DNA from: JAAGZL01 sp050288625
Lineage (GTDB): Bacteria; Pseudomonadota; Gammaproteobacteria; Chromatiales; Chromatiaceae
Direction: 5' to 3'
Assembly (NCBI GenBank): GCA_050288625.1
Contig: JBNKEE010000022.1
Coordinates: 1-64,000, forward strand
DNA: 64,000 bases
The position numbers and the translations under genes are program-made. Of the stretch, positions 34,713-42,096 are shown in pieces. The notes under the pieces are model-generated. The model ran no database searches and was not told the origin of the DNA. It saw nothing but the letters and a program-made list of their open reading frames with translations. How positions within the stretch are numbered: the first letter of the stretch is position 1; each line of letters begins with the position of its first letter.

Positions 34713-34776
34713 AAGTGAAACTTGGCTGAACGCCGCTTGCGGCGGCCCCGAAGGGGTGAGGGCCGTAGGCCCGAGT
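34709..34776 (+). repeat. Chain of four short hairpins with 2-3 base loops
   Basis: Four perfect stems follow one another: AGCCAAGT-GAA-ACTTGGCT (34709-34727), CGCCGC-TT-GCGGCG (34731-34744), CCCC-GAA-GGGG (34746-34756) and GGGCC-GTA-GGCCC (34760-34772). They are parted by 1-3 base linkers such as GAA and TGA. Nearly every base is paired or in a 3-base link. The order and tight loops are not those of a plain terminator. Confidence 0.85.
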
Positions 34777-34888
34777 AGTCCTACAGGGCCCACCAATCAA
34801 AGCAAACCCGAACGTTATGTTCGGGTTCTTCAGTTTACAGCATATAGGACGAGAACCTACGACATCAAAAAAAACAGGTTCGACAGCC
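34777..34888 (+). repeat. 111-base direct repeat, copy 2
   Basis: This second copy of the tRNA 3' end, terminator and flank carries a complete CCA end but no tRNA body. Its terminator stem (34805-34827) is intact, but the T-run is broken by a C, so it may terminate poorly. It is followed by unrelated sequence up to the TfoX-like gene. Confidence 0.9.
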
Positions 34889-34922
34889 TGGCCATCATAT
34901 CAACTTGATAGGTAATGCAAAC

Positions 34923-35273
34923 TCAAGAATCTTTCTTCGCTCTCCTAACCGCAGCCATATATGACCTATTCCCCCACTCATTCATCACCTCACCATCCTC
35001 TAACGCCTCTTCGGGGGCTTGATAATAAGACAGCTTTGTTAGTTTGCCTTTTCTGCTGTAGGTAAACGGCCCCAAGCCTTTTACGACGAAATCATTCTCA
35101 TTTTCTTGATCTGCTTTCAGATAGAGCACGTTATCTGCAATAAGGGCAAACATCAGACCCTCAAGAAACACCCCATATCCGCCAAACATTCTTTTGAAAT
35201 ATACCGGTCCCATGGTTTGCATCATATCAACCACATATAAAACAAACTCTTGCTCTTCTTTGCTAGTTGGCAT
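34923..35273 (-). CDS. TfoX/Sxy N-terminal domain protein
   Basis: The 116-residue protein matches the TfoX N-terminal domain, with the family words VYFKRMFGGYGVFLEGLMFALI and LYLKAD near 25-55. Full-length TfoX/Sxy proteins switch on competence genes with CRP, but short proteins with only this domain are common and their roles are not known. No TfoX C-terminal domain gene is next to it. It lies just downstream of the tRNA repeat zone, on the opposite strand. Confidence 0.85.
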   Translation of the reverse strand: MPTSKEEQEFVLYVVDMMQTMGPVYFKRMFGGYGVFLEGLMFALIADNVLYLKADQENENDFVVKGLGPFTYSRKGKLTKLSYYQAPEEALEDGEVMNEWGNRSYMAAVRRAKKDS

Positions 35274-35596
35274 TTATAAAGTATAAAAGGAATCGGATTT
35301 ATTTTCCTACTGGGCAAGCATCTACTCCTGTCATCCTGATCTCAAATCCAGAAAATAGGATTTTTCCTACAAACTATCCAGAGCTATCTGATACTCAACT
35401 AAAGACATAGGTACTACTATTTATATCAGAGCAAGCCAGCTGAAGGCGCCCAAAGGCAGATGGATCGAGACATGGCCCAGTGAAGGGCGGCAGGATGCAC
35501 CGAAGGGACCAACACCGCACCGATGGTATCGGAGCGGTGTTTGCTTATGCGCGGACAAAAAGGCCAAGGGCATATATTGAGCCCCGCCACTGACTT
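35274..35596. other. 323-base intergenic region with a strong hairpin
   Basis: No gene is supported. The clear structure is a long hairpin at 35511-35541: AACACCGC, A/A mismatch, CCGAT-GGT-ATCGG, GCGGTGTT. Smaller GCCC-AGTGAA-GGGC is at 35475-35488. The style (stems with GGT/GAA-type short loops and words such as AGTGAAGGGC) recalls the hairpin chains around the tRNA. The left part is AT-rich and would hold the TfoX-like promoter. Confidence 0.6.
35511..35541. terminator. Strong hairpin downstream of the bactofilin gene
   Basis: The stem has 8 plus 5 base pairs around one A/A mismatch and a GGT loop. It lies 56 bases past the bactofilin stop on the minus strand. No T-run follows on that strand, so a terminator role is only possible. 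Confidence 0.4.
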
Positions 35597-36064
35597 CTAG
35601 TTAATAAGCTCAGGCTGTTCTGGAGCTGTAGATGCCTTCTTAGGTACGCTATTGGAGGTGTTGTTACGCTCTTCGGCCTCTTGGAGACCCATACCTGAGG
35701 TCTGACAGCTACCATCAAAGGTTACGCCTTCTTGAATAACCAGGATTGGAGCTGTGATATTCCCGCTTACTCTTGCTGGGGTATGCATCTCTAACTTGGT
35801 GCTAGCTGTGATGTTTCCATCAAGTTTCCCGATGATGACACATGATCCAACAATGATCTCACCCTCTACCTCTGCCTTCTCCCCTATAATAAGAGTACCA
35901 CCGGAACGAATCTCTCCTTTAAACTTGCCATCAACTCTTGCCGTACCCTCAAACTTTAGCTTACCCTCAAATTCGCTTCCTTCCCCTAGAGTATATTTTG
36001 CATCACCCAAACCTCCACGAGATGCAGCCGCACTTGATGAATCAGTTTTTTTGCCGCCTATCAT
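35597..36064 (-). CDS. Bactofilin (polymer-forming cytoskeletal protein)
   Basis: The 155-residue protein has the bactofilin core (about 22-120), a beta-helix seen as repeated short strands with Gly and Val/Ile: GSEFEGKLKFEG, ARVDGKFKGEI, TLIIGEKAEVEGEI, CVIIGKLDGNI. The ends are disordered and rich in Ser, Ala and Pro, as is usual. Bactofilins form filaments without nucleotide, and position cell-wall enzymes, stalks or chemoreceptors. A GGAG site precedes the ATG. It follows the HDOD gene on the same strand after 145 bases; a usual partner peptidase (M23) is not adjacent. Confidence 0.92.
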   Translation of the reverse strand: MIGGKKTDSSSAAASRGGLGDAKYTLGEGSEFEGKLKFEGTARVDGKFKGEIRSGGTLIIGEKAEVEGEIIVGSCVIIGKLDGNITASTKLEMHTPARVSGNITAPILVIQEGVTFDGSCQTSGMGLQEAEERNNTSNSVPKKASTAPEQPELIN

Positions 36065-36209
36065 CTTATTCTCCTTATAGTTAGGTTTTCTGTTGTGCTT
36101 TTCTTGGGACTATCAAGAAACCAACCATCATCCGTGGGTCTGATCTCCAATGACCATATTGCTATTGATATAACCATACTAATTAAGATGTTGCAAACTG
36201 CCAGGTGGG

Positions 36210-37109
36210 CTATGTAATGGCATCTTCGACGCCATCACCATCTGTATCGTTGTGATCGTCGGTAATTCCTAAACGCATAAAGGACCCTATCTTATCTCGC
36301 TCCATATCTGCCAGAGGATGGCCAGAACCCTGGTACGAAAGGATATTCGCAACCTGCACTATATCCACATAGTCTGGGATTGAGTCCTGTGGTTCGCGCT
36401 CTATGTTCTCATGTTCTGCAGCCACTGCAACCAGGGCTGGATCAAACTCCCAAAATTTCAGGATAGACTTCCCCATGCCGGTGTGTAGTTTGTGTATCAG
36501 GTGGTCGAGAAACCCCTCATATCCAACCAAAGCCTCGTGCTTACACATCTTGATAAGCAGCGGAATCTTGCCTACATCGTGAACCAGACCAGCGACCAGA
36601 GCTACCTCCGGATCAAGTTCCGGCTGCAGTCGCGCCAAGGCCACAGATTTTGATGCAACCTTGACAGAGTGCGTCCACAAATCCTCCATCCGCCTCTGAA
36701 TATCTGATACGGAGGTACGAAAAACATCTTTCATACATACAGCGTAGATTGCATGTTTAACCTTTTGAAACCCGATACATGTTATGGCTGGCTTTATTGA
36801 GGATATGGGATAGGCCATGGCATATAAAGGACTGTTGGCATATCTAATAAGTCTTGCCGTAAGGGAAGTGTCTTTGGATATGACCTTGACTAGATCATCG
36901 GCTGAGCTATTTGCATCATTTAACACCATTAATGCCTCTACGGCGATAGTAGGCATTGTAGGCAGGGTTATTCTGTTGTGCTTCAAATCATCCTTTAGCT
37001 CGTCTACGAAGTCATTGACCGAAAAATCCTCAGGCCGTTCGAACTTATCATCTTCGGTAGGTGTAGTTACCTTGGTACCGTCAGAGATCGTGAAACTAGC
37101 TTTTCCCAT
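36210..37109 (-). CDS. HDOD domain signalling protein
   Basis: The 299-residue protein is an HDOD domain (about 35-240) with LPTMPTIAVEALMVLNDANSS, TARLIRYANSPLY and LVAGLVHDVGKIPLL. The VHDVGK motif retains an HD pair, more than many HDOD proteins do. The C-terminal 30 residues are acidic (DDHNDTDGDGVEDAIT). HDOD proteins act in signalling, often with chemotaxis or c-di-GMP systems, without a proven enzyme activity. It is 19 bases downstream of the bacteriohemerythrin gene and likely co-transcribed with it. Confidence 0.88.
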   Translation of the reverse strand: MGKASFTISDGTKVTTPTEDDKFERPEDFSVNDFVDELKDDLKHNRITLPTMPTIAVEALMVLNDANSSADDLVKVISKDTSLTARLIRYANSPLYAMAYPISSIKPAITCIGFQKVKHAIYAVCMKDVFRTSVSDIQRRMEDLWTHSVKVASKSVALARLQPELDPEVALVAGLVHDVGKIPLLIKMCKHEALVGYEGFLDHLIHKLHTGMGKSILKFWEFDPALVAVAAEHENIEREPQDSIPDYVDIVQVANILSYQGSGHPLADMERDKIGSFMRLGITDDHNDTDGDGVEDAIT

Positions 37110-37128
37110 ATAAACCGCCTATAACCAT

Positions 37129-37515
37129 TTAGCTACCGGATGACCGCAAATAGGCGCCAATCTTTTTGTCTTCCTTCATAATGTGCTCCGTTATCCAGGT
37201 ATACATAAACTGCTTAAAGGCGTAGAGGTCAGTCTTTCCATCATCATAATCCTTCTTATACGATTCAAGGATCTTGGTAAGTTTATTATGCATTTGTTTA
37301 TGTGCAGACATCGCTGGATATCCAATCTCTTCAAGATATTCCTCTTCATCGGAGAAATGAGTTTCTGCATATACAATAGCCTCCTCCAGCGCCAACTCAT
37401 CTCCAGGCGATTTATTTACGGGTATAGCACCAATCAACCCAACTAGCATCTTATGTTGCAAATCGATTAGTTCATTTCCAATTAGAAGCGAATCATCCCA
37501 CTCAATATTTTCCAT
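37129..37515 (-). CDS. Bacteriohemerythrin
   Basis: The 128-residue four-helix protein has every di-iron ligand of the family: H21, H53, E57, H72, H76, H111 and D116. Single-domain bacteriohemerythrins bind oxygen and may store or deliver it, or sense it, in microaerobic cells. It is about the usual length. It lies directly upstream of the HDOD gene on the same strand, so oxygen sensing joined to HDOD signalling is an attractive but unproven idea. Confidence 0.93.
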   Translation of the reverse strand: MENIEWDDSLLIGNELIDLQHKMLVGLIGAIPVNKSPGDELALEEAIVYAETHFSDEEEYLEEIGYPAMSAHKQMHNKLTKILESYKKDYDDGKTDLYAFKQFMYTWITEHIMKEDKKIGAYLRSSGS

Positions 37516-37558
37516 GTCCTCAATGCCCCTAGTTAAAAATTAAACGCGCCAAATATTA

Positions 37559-38329
37559 TTATCCGTAGTACTTAATAAAATAGTAAACACTCAGGAATAT
37601 GCCAACAGCTATCACCAGGCGCCTCAGCCATATATCCGGTAAAAGCCGCGCAAGCGGTACTCCCCAAAAACCACCCAGCACCGCCCCGGAAAAGGCAAAC
37701 ATAGTATGCGGCCAAGACACCAGACCAGAAACAGCCAGCACCAAAACAGACACCGCAGTAACTATTGCCCCCAGGAGATTCTTCAAGGCATTATTTGCAT
37801 GAATATCATGTACTCCCAGCATCAGCAGGCCACCCATCAGCATGATCCCCAAACCCGCACCGAAAAAACCGCCATAGACAGCAAACGAGAACTCAACTGC
37901 CCTGGTAAACAGGCCGGGAGATTCAATCGAAACACTTGTGCTATGCACATCAATCCAGTTATTTACAGACTTGCCGAACATAAATAACAGAGTGGCAAAT
38001 AGAATCAGAAATGGGATAAGCAAGGAAAATGCTCTATTGCCAAGATACGCCAGCAACAGGGCCCCCGTGGCACCGCCCGACATGGCGATAATGATTGAGC
38101 CATGCATCCCATGCGAGAATCTACGCAACTCATTCCTATACCCAACTGCTGCCAGCGCATGGCCCGGCCAAACAGCTACGGCGTTTGATGCATTGGCTAC
38201 AACTGGGGGTATTCCGGCACTAAGAAAAACAGGGAAAGTGAAAAAGGTGCCGCCGCCAGCTATGGCATTGCAAATCCCAGCCAGTATCCCGGACAAGAAC
38301 AACAGCAGCATGGTCGAAGGTTCAGGCAT
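37559..38329 (-). CDS. TauE/SafE (TSUP) family membrane exporter, second copy
   Basis: The 256-residue protein has about eight spans and the TSUP Gly-rich repeats GICNAIAGGGTFFTFPVFL near 18-36 and GAGLGIMLMGGLLMLG in the second half. The family exports sulfur-containing anions such as sulfite or thiosulfate. It lies 89 bases downstream of the ArsR-family gene, and two dyads lie in that gap. In the BigR-type operons of other bacteria, a TSUP protein is regulated by a persulfide-sensing ArsR repressor, so this pair is a good candidate for the same work. Confidence 0.88.
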   Translation of the reverse strand: MPEPSTMLLLFLSGILAGICNAIAGGGTFFTFPVFLSAGIPPVVANASNAVAVWPGHALAAVGYRNELRRFSHGMHGSIIIAMSGGATGALLLAYLGNRAFSLLIPFLILFATLLFMFGKSVNNWIDVHSTSVSIESPGLFTRAVEFSFAVYGGFFGAGLGIMLMGGLLMLGVHDIHANNALKNLLGAIVTAVSVLVLAVSGLVSWPHTMFAFSGAVLGGFWGVPLARLLPDIWLRRLVIAVGIFLSVYYFIKYYG

Positions 38330-38337
38330 AAGTGGAT

Positions 38338-38359
38338 TATTCTATCCGAGATAAGAATA
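38338..38359. promoter_or_regulatory. Dyad TATTCT-N10-AGAATA upstream of the TSUP gene
   Basis: Six-base inverted arms 10 bases apart lie 9-30 bases upstream of the TSUP start. The site would overlap a promoter or leader on the minus strand. It is a plausible operator for the adjacent ArsR-family regulator, though I did not test it against a known consensus. Confidence 0.4.
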
Positions 38360-38370
38360 CCGAACATCCA

Positions 38371-38388
38371 TCAGGTTAATAAACCTGA
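38371..38388. promoter_or_regulatory. Perfect 7-bp dyad in the ArsR-TSUP gap
   Basis: TCAGGTT-AATA-AACCTGA is perfect and lies about 42 bases before the TSUP start. It could be an operator half of the region or a weak transcript hairpin. No T-run follows. Confidence 0.4.
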
Positions 38389-38418
38389 CACAGGCATAGC
38401 GATTTTCCTGCGCTATGA

Positions 38419-38748
38419 TCAGCTATAGTGATTCTCAAGATTTGCGCGACATAGAACTGCACGCATCTGTCCGATTAGTTTACGTACTTCCTCGTTGCGC
38501 ACGCTATAAAAAATCCTATTAGCCTCTCGTCGAGAAACGACTATATTTTTGTTTCGTAGCTGTTCCAAGTGTTGAGAAATATTACTCTGAGAAGTGCCTG
38601 CACGTTCAACAATCTCCCCTACGGAAAGCTCTTTATCACCCAGAGAGCACAAGATCTTCCACCGCAGCGGGTGTGCCATAGCTTTCAGCACATTCGCCGT
38701 TAGTGTTACGTCCTCTCCTGGAAGCTCAGGGGATTCAAAGTTTTGCAT
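38419..38748 (-). CDS. ArsR-family repressor, candidate persulfide sensor (BigR/SqrR-like)
   Basis: The 109-residue winged-helix protein has the ArsR recognition helix TSQSNISQHLEQLR near 52-65. It holds only two cysteines, C34 (WKILCSL) in the second helix and C100 (RAVLCRA) in the last helix. They are 66 residues apart, the same spacing as the redox pair of the sulfide-responsive repressors SqrR (41/107) and BigR (42/108). Reaction with persulfides links the pair and releases DNA. The metal-binding motif of classic ArsR (ELCVCDL) is absent. I chose ATG 38748 over a TTG two codons upstream. It is followed by a TSUP exporter and preceded by a PAS gene. Confidence 0.85.
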   Translation of the reverse strand: MQNFESPELPGEDVTLTANVLKAMAHPLRWKILCSLGDKELSVGEIVERAGTSQSNISQHLEQLRNKNIVVSRREANRIFYSVRNEEVRKLIGQMRAVLCRANLENHYS

Positions 38749-38787
38749 GATCAAAAATCTCCGATTCTTAGTTCTTACTCAATTACC

Positions 38788-39138
38788 CTATTTCTGTCCT
38801 TCTCCAACACATTCGGTCATATCTCTAACTAAACACGTAATACCACAAACCCTATCTTGATCATCACACAGGGCAGAGCGAAAAAATTGAATTGGCACGC
38901 GCCTACCATCTTGCGCTACAAAACAAGCGTCTATCTGCTTCAGTGCCCCGGCCATTATCAACGCCTCCAACCAAGTCCCGAAAAATGCCTCAGCCTGTTC
39001 CGCATCTTCCTCTTCGAAGACATCACCAATCCTCATTCCAATAAGTGCATCAGCATCTTGCCCCAGCATGCGGCAGGCCGCAGGGCTAACAGATGTTATA
39101 AACCCCTTTAGATCTAAAGTGATTACCGCTTCGCTCAT
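38788..39138 (-). CDS. Single PAS-domain protein, cysteine rich
   Basis: The 116-residue product is one PAS domain from end to end, with AVITLDLKGFITSVSPAACRMLG at its start and a PAC-like end RVCGITCLVRDMTE. There is no output domain. It holds six cysteines (22, 72, 91, 98, 102 and 110), many for its size. It lies 39 bases upstream of the ArsR-family gene on the same strand, so it is probably the first gene of the PAS-ArsR-TSUP operon and may sense the same redox or sulfur signal. The ribosome site is weak. Confidence 0.8.
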   Translation of the reverse strand: MSEAVITLDLKGFITSVSPAACRMLGQDADALIGMRIGDVFEEEDAEQAEAFFGTWLEALIMAGALKQIDACFVAQDGRRVPIQFFRSALCDDQDRVCGITCLVRDMTECVGEGQK

Positions 39139-39199
39139 GCGCTGACAGATGTTCTCCCGGCGTTATTATCGATTGCCAATCACACCGTACACTTGGCTC

Positions 39200-39232
39200 G
39201 ATTCATGTCAACAGCCTTGTTTGATTCACGTC
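39200..39232. promoter_or_regulatory. Direct repeat GATTCAYGTC upstream of the PAS operon
   Basis: GATTCATGTC (39200-39209) and GATTCACGTC (39223-39232) differ at one base and are 23 bases apart, about two helical turns. They lie 60-95 bases upstream of the PAS start. They could bind a regulator; this is only a pattern. Confidence 0.25.
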
Positions 39233-39269
39233 CCATTTCAGCAACGCTGAAACCAGATCCCTTGCGGTA

Positions 39270-40211
39270 TTATTTATCCTTGCCGCCGCCCCCTTGCTCG
39301 CCCCCTGCATCATCAAACTCATCGTCCATCTCATCGTCACTCTGTGTGGTGTACCGACCTTCAGCATAGATCTCATCACCTTCCAGTGATAGCACATCAT
39401 CTTCCTCTGTCTCTCCTGCCTCAGCCCCAGCCGTCATAGACTCGTCACCACACCCCTCATCCCCATCCTGTTTTCCCACCATAGCACGCGAGAAGAATAC
39501 ACCCAATTCGAACAGCACCAGCATGGGAAGAGCAAGCAAAGTCTGGGAGATCACATCTGGAGGTGTAAGCAGCATACCGACACAAAATGCCCCCACAATG
39601 ATGTATGGCCGCTTCTCCACCAAACTGTCCGGTGTTGTTATACCCATTGAGACTAGGATGATGATAGCTACAGGCACTTCAAACGCCATGCCAAAGGCAA
39701 AAAACAGGGTCAACACGAAATCGAGATACTTGCCGATATCAGTGGCTACAGTTATCCCTTCGGGAGCAGCTGCAGTGAGAAACCCAAAGATTAGAGGGAA
39801 CACCACATAGTAGGCAAACAACATGCCCGCATAGAAGAGTATGGTGCTGGACACCACCAGCGGCATGACCATCCGCTTTTCATGTCGATACAAGCCGGGC
39901 GCAATGAACGCCCATAGCTGATATAGGGTGTAAGGCATGGAGAGGAAAATGGCTGCCACCAGAGCCAATTTAAATGGGGTCAAAAATGGTGATGCCACCT
40001 CCGTGGCGATCATGCTGGTCCCATCCGGCAGATGCGCCATCAGCGGCTTTGCCACCATTATATAAATATCGTTAGCGTACCAATACAGGCAGAAAAAGAT
40101 AAGAAACACCACAGCCACCACCCGAATCAGGCGGTCCCGCAGCTCCACCAGATGTGAGACAAAAGGCAGTTCCTTTAGCTTTTCATTCTTCTTATCTCTA
40201 TCTTCTGTCAT
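39270..40211 (-). CDS. tatC: Sec-independent protein translocase TatC
   Basis: The 313-residue protein has the six-span TatC core (about 1-245), with the conserved start PFVSHLVELRDRLIR, the Phe/Glu-containing loop segment and the FGMAFEVPV motif. The last 65 or so residues are a soluble, very acidic tail with many Asp, Glu and Gly residues (for example DDEMDDEFDDAGGEQGGGG). Most TatC proteins stop near 250, so this tail is unusual. With TatA and TatB it exports folded proteins carrying twin-arginine signals. It lies 15 bases after tatB. Confidence 0.95.
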   Translation of the reverse strand: MTEDRDKKNEKLKELPFVSHLVELRDRLIRVVAVVFLIFFCLYWYANDIYIMVAKPLMAHLPDGTSMIATEVASPFLTPFKLALVAAIFLSMPYTLYQLWAFIAPGLYRHEKRMVMPLVVSSTILFYAGMLFAYYVVFPLIFGFLTAAAPEGITVATDIGKYLDFVLTLFFAFGMAFEVPVAIIILVSMGITTPDSLVEKRPYIIVGAFCVGMLLTPPDVISQTLLALPMLVLFELGVFFSRAMVGKQDGDEGCGDESMTAGAEAGETEEDDVLSLEGDEIYAEGRYTTQSDDEMDDEFDDAGGEQGGGGKDK

Positions 40212-40226
40212 GCTATCAGGAGGAAG

Positions 40227-40553
40227 TTATTTTGATGATTCACCAGCGTCAGAATCCTCCAGGTCTTTAACCGCATCCTGGATTTTCATTTTCGATTGGT
40301 TCAGGGCATCGTCGGTCTCTTCAATGATCTCTTCCAGAGGGTTTATCAGTTTTTTCTGCTCCTCGACGATACGTTTTAGTTCGTCGGCCTGCATCTCACG
40401 ATCAATCTCGGCCTTAATGGAACGTATCATAGATCGCCCCTTGCCCAACCACTTTCCTGCGGTATAGGCCAACTCAGGCAGACGCTCAGGCCCCACCACC
40501 AGCAGCGCGACCAGGCCGATGATCATTAATTCCCAGAAACCTATATCGAACAT
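40227..40553 (-). CDS. tatB: Sec-independent protein translocase TatB
   Basis: The 108-residue product has the short N-terminal span and amphipathic helix of TatB: MFDIGFWELMIIGLVALLVVGPERLPEL, here given as positions 1-28, with the Glu-8 and Gly-21/Pro-22 of the family. The C-terminal part is a charged helix. With TatC it forms the receptor for twin-arginine signals. It lies between tatA and tatC. Confidence 0.95.
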   Translation of the reverse strand: MFDIGFWELMIIGLVALLVVGPERLPELAYTAGKWLGKGRSMIRSIKAEIDREMQADELKRIVEEQKKLINPLEEIIEETDDALNQSKMKIQDAVKDLEDSDAGESSK

Positions 40554-40600
40554 GGAGTAGCAAAAGATCCGATTATAAAAGACTGCCCGATAATACGGGT

Positions 40601-40858
40601 TTAGGCTTTGTCTTTATCTTCGTTAGCACCGGAGACTTGCTTCTCAGTAACCTCCCCTTCGATCACGCTCTCTGAATCTTCCTGCTCCAGCTTGGCATTT
40701 GCGGCCTCTTTTTCGCTATCAGACATAGCACCTTTAAATCCCTTGACCGCATTACCCAGATCGGCACCGATATTCTTTAAACGCTTGGTGCCAAACAGCA
40801 ACAACACGATTACCAGGATGATCAACAACTGCCAGACACCTATTCCACCAAAACCCAT
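40601..40858 (-). CDS. tatA: Sec-independent protein translocase TatA
   Basis: The 85-residue protein has the TatA span and hinge (GVWQLLIILVIVLLLFGTKRL, about 6-26), followed by an amphipathic helix GADLGNAVKGFKGAM and a charged tail. It forms the translocation pore. The chosen ATG has GGAG six bases upstream; a nearby ATG two codons earlier sits directly on that site. The tat genes follow the his genes after 133 bases, an order seen in several gammaproteobacteria. Confidence 0.95.
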   Translation of the reverse strand: MGFGGIGVWQLLIILVIVLLLFGTKRLKNIGADLGNAVKGFKGAMSDSEKEAANAKLEQEDSESVIEGEVTEKQVSGANEDKDKA

Positions 40859-40991
40859 TGTCATCTCCACTCTTTAGAACATGGCCCGGATAAACTTATG
40901 CACCAGAACCTTTAATCTACGACCTTCTCAGGCCACCTAAATTCAATATTTTGATCGATAATAACCGAAAATCAGCCTTGGCGCAGAAATT

Positions 40992-41315
40992 CTATTCGGA
41001 TTCGCGTCGGCTCTTCTTCTCGTCCAGGCCAGAAAGTCCAAAACGCCGATCTAGCTCCTGCAGCACTGCATCTGCGTTCAGTCCCTCGTTGGCCAACAAC
41101 ACCAGAGTATGAAACCAGAGATCAGCCACCTCGTACACTATCTTATCCTTATCTCCATCTTTTGCCGCCATTACCGTCTCTGTAGCCTCTTCACCGATCT
41201 TCTTCAATATGGCATCCAGGCCATTATGGTACAGGCTGGAAACATAGGAAGAATCAGGGTCGGCCACCTTACGCTGTTCCAGAATCTCGGTAAGTTTTAA
41301 AATTATCTCGCTCAT
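40992..41315 (-). CDS. hisE: Phosphoribosyl-ATP pyrophosphatase HisE
   Basis: The 107-residue helical protein matches HisE, with VSSLYHNGLDAILKKIGEEATETVMAAKDGD and VYEVADLWFHTLVLLA; the EExxE-type acidic residues bind magnesium. It hydrolyses phosphoribosyl-ATP in the second step of histidine synthesis. It starts only seven bases after the hisF stop. The hisI cyclohydrolase that usually sits between hisF and hisE is missing here. Confidence 0.95.
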   Translation of the reverse strand: MSEIILKLTEILEQRKVADPDSSYVSSLYHNGLDAILKKIGEEATETVMAAKDGDKDKIVYEVADLWFHTLVLLANEGLNADAVLQELDRRFGLSGLDEKKSRRESE

Positions 41316-41322
41316 AACTGTA

Positions 41323-42093
41323 TCAAAGCCTCACCTCAATCCCGCGCTCAGCCATATACTGCTTGGCTTCGCCCACGGTGTGCTCGGCAAAATGGAAGAT
41401 GCTGGCAGCCAGTACCGCGTCGGCTCCGCCTTTATCCACGCCATCCACCAGATGTTGCAGATTGCCCACCCCACCAGAAGCGATAACAGGTATGGGCACA
41501 GCATCACTGATGGCTCGGGTGAGATCCAGATCAAATCCAATCTTGGTGCCATCCCGATCCATACTTGTAAGCAGGATCTCTCCTGCCCCGTACTCCACCA
41601 TCTTGCGCGCCCAATCGATAGCGTCTAGACCTGTAGGCTTGCGCCCACCGTGGGTAAAGATCTCCCATTTTTGCGGTTCGCCCTCACCACTAACTTTTTT
41701 GGCATCAATGGCCACCACGATACATTGGGAGCCGAAGCGGGTAGTGGCCTCTTTGACAAACTCAGGATTAAACACAGCAGCAGTGTTAATACCAACCTTA
41801 TCTGCCCCCGCGTTCAGCATGCGCCTTATATCGTCACAGGTGCGTATACCCCCACCCACGGTCAGCGGGATAAATACCTGGCTCGCCACCTGTTCCACCA
41901 CATGCACAATGGTGTCTCTATCGTCCGAACTTGCGGTTATGTCCAGAAAAGTAATCTCATCCGCACCCTCTTCGTTGTAGCGGTGCGCCACCTCCACCGG
42001 ATCACCGGCATCGCGGATATCCACAAACTTGACCCCCTTAACCACCCGACCGGCGTCGACATCAAGACAGGGTATGATTCTTTTCGCTAACAT
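41323..42093 (-). CDS. hisF: Imidazole glycerol phosphate synthase subunit HisF
   Basis: The 256-residue TIM barrel begins MLAKRIIPCLDVDAGRVVKGV and has the conserved Asp residues at its ends (DVDAG near 11 and SMDRDGT near 177). It is the cyclase subunit that works with HisH to make imidazole glycerol phosphate and AICAR. A GGAT site precedes the ATG. It follows hisA after three bases. Confidence 0.97.
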   Translation of the reverse strand: MLAKRIIPCLDVDAGRVVKGVKFVDIRDAGDPVEVAHRYNEEGADEITFLDITASSDDRDTIVHVVEQVASQVFIPLTVGGGIRTCDDIRRMLNAGADKVGINTAAVFNPEFVKEATTRFGSQCIVVAIDAKKVSGEGEPQKWEIFTHGGRKPTGLDAIDWARKMVEYGAGEILLTSMDRDGTKIGFDLDLTRAISDAVPIPVIASGGVGNLQHLVDGVDKGGADAVLAASIFHFAEHTVGEAKQYMAERGIEVRL

Positions 42094-42096
42094 TTG

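Noticed and set aside
34642..34908. Open frames across the tRNA repeat zone
   Set aside because: They arise from the duplicated tRNA ends and hairpins and have no protein likeness or ribosome site.
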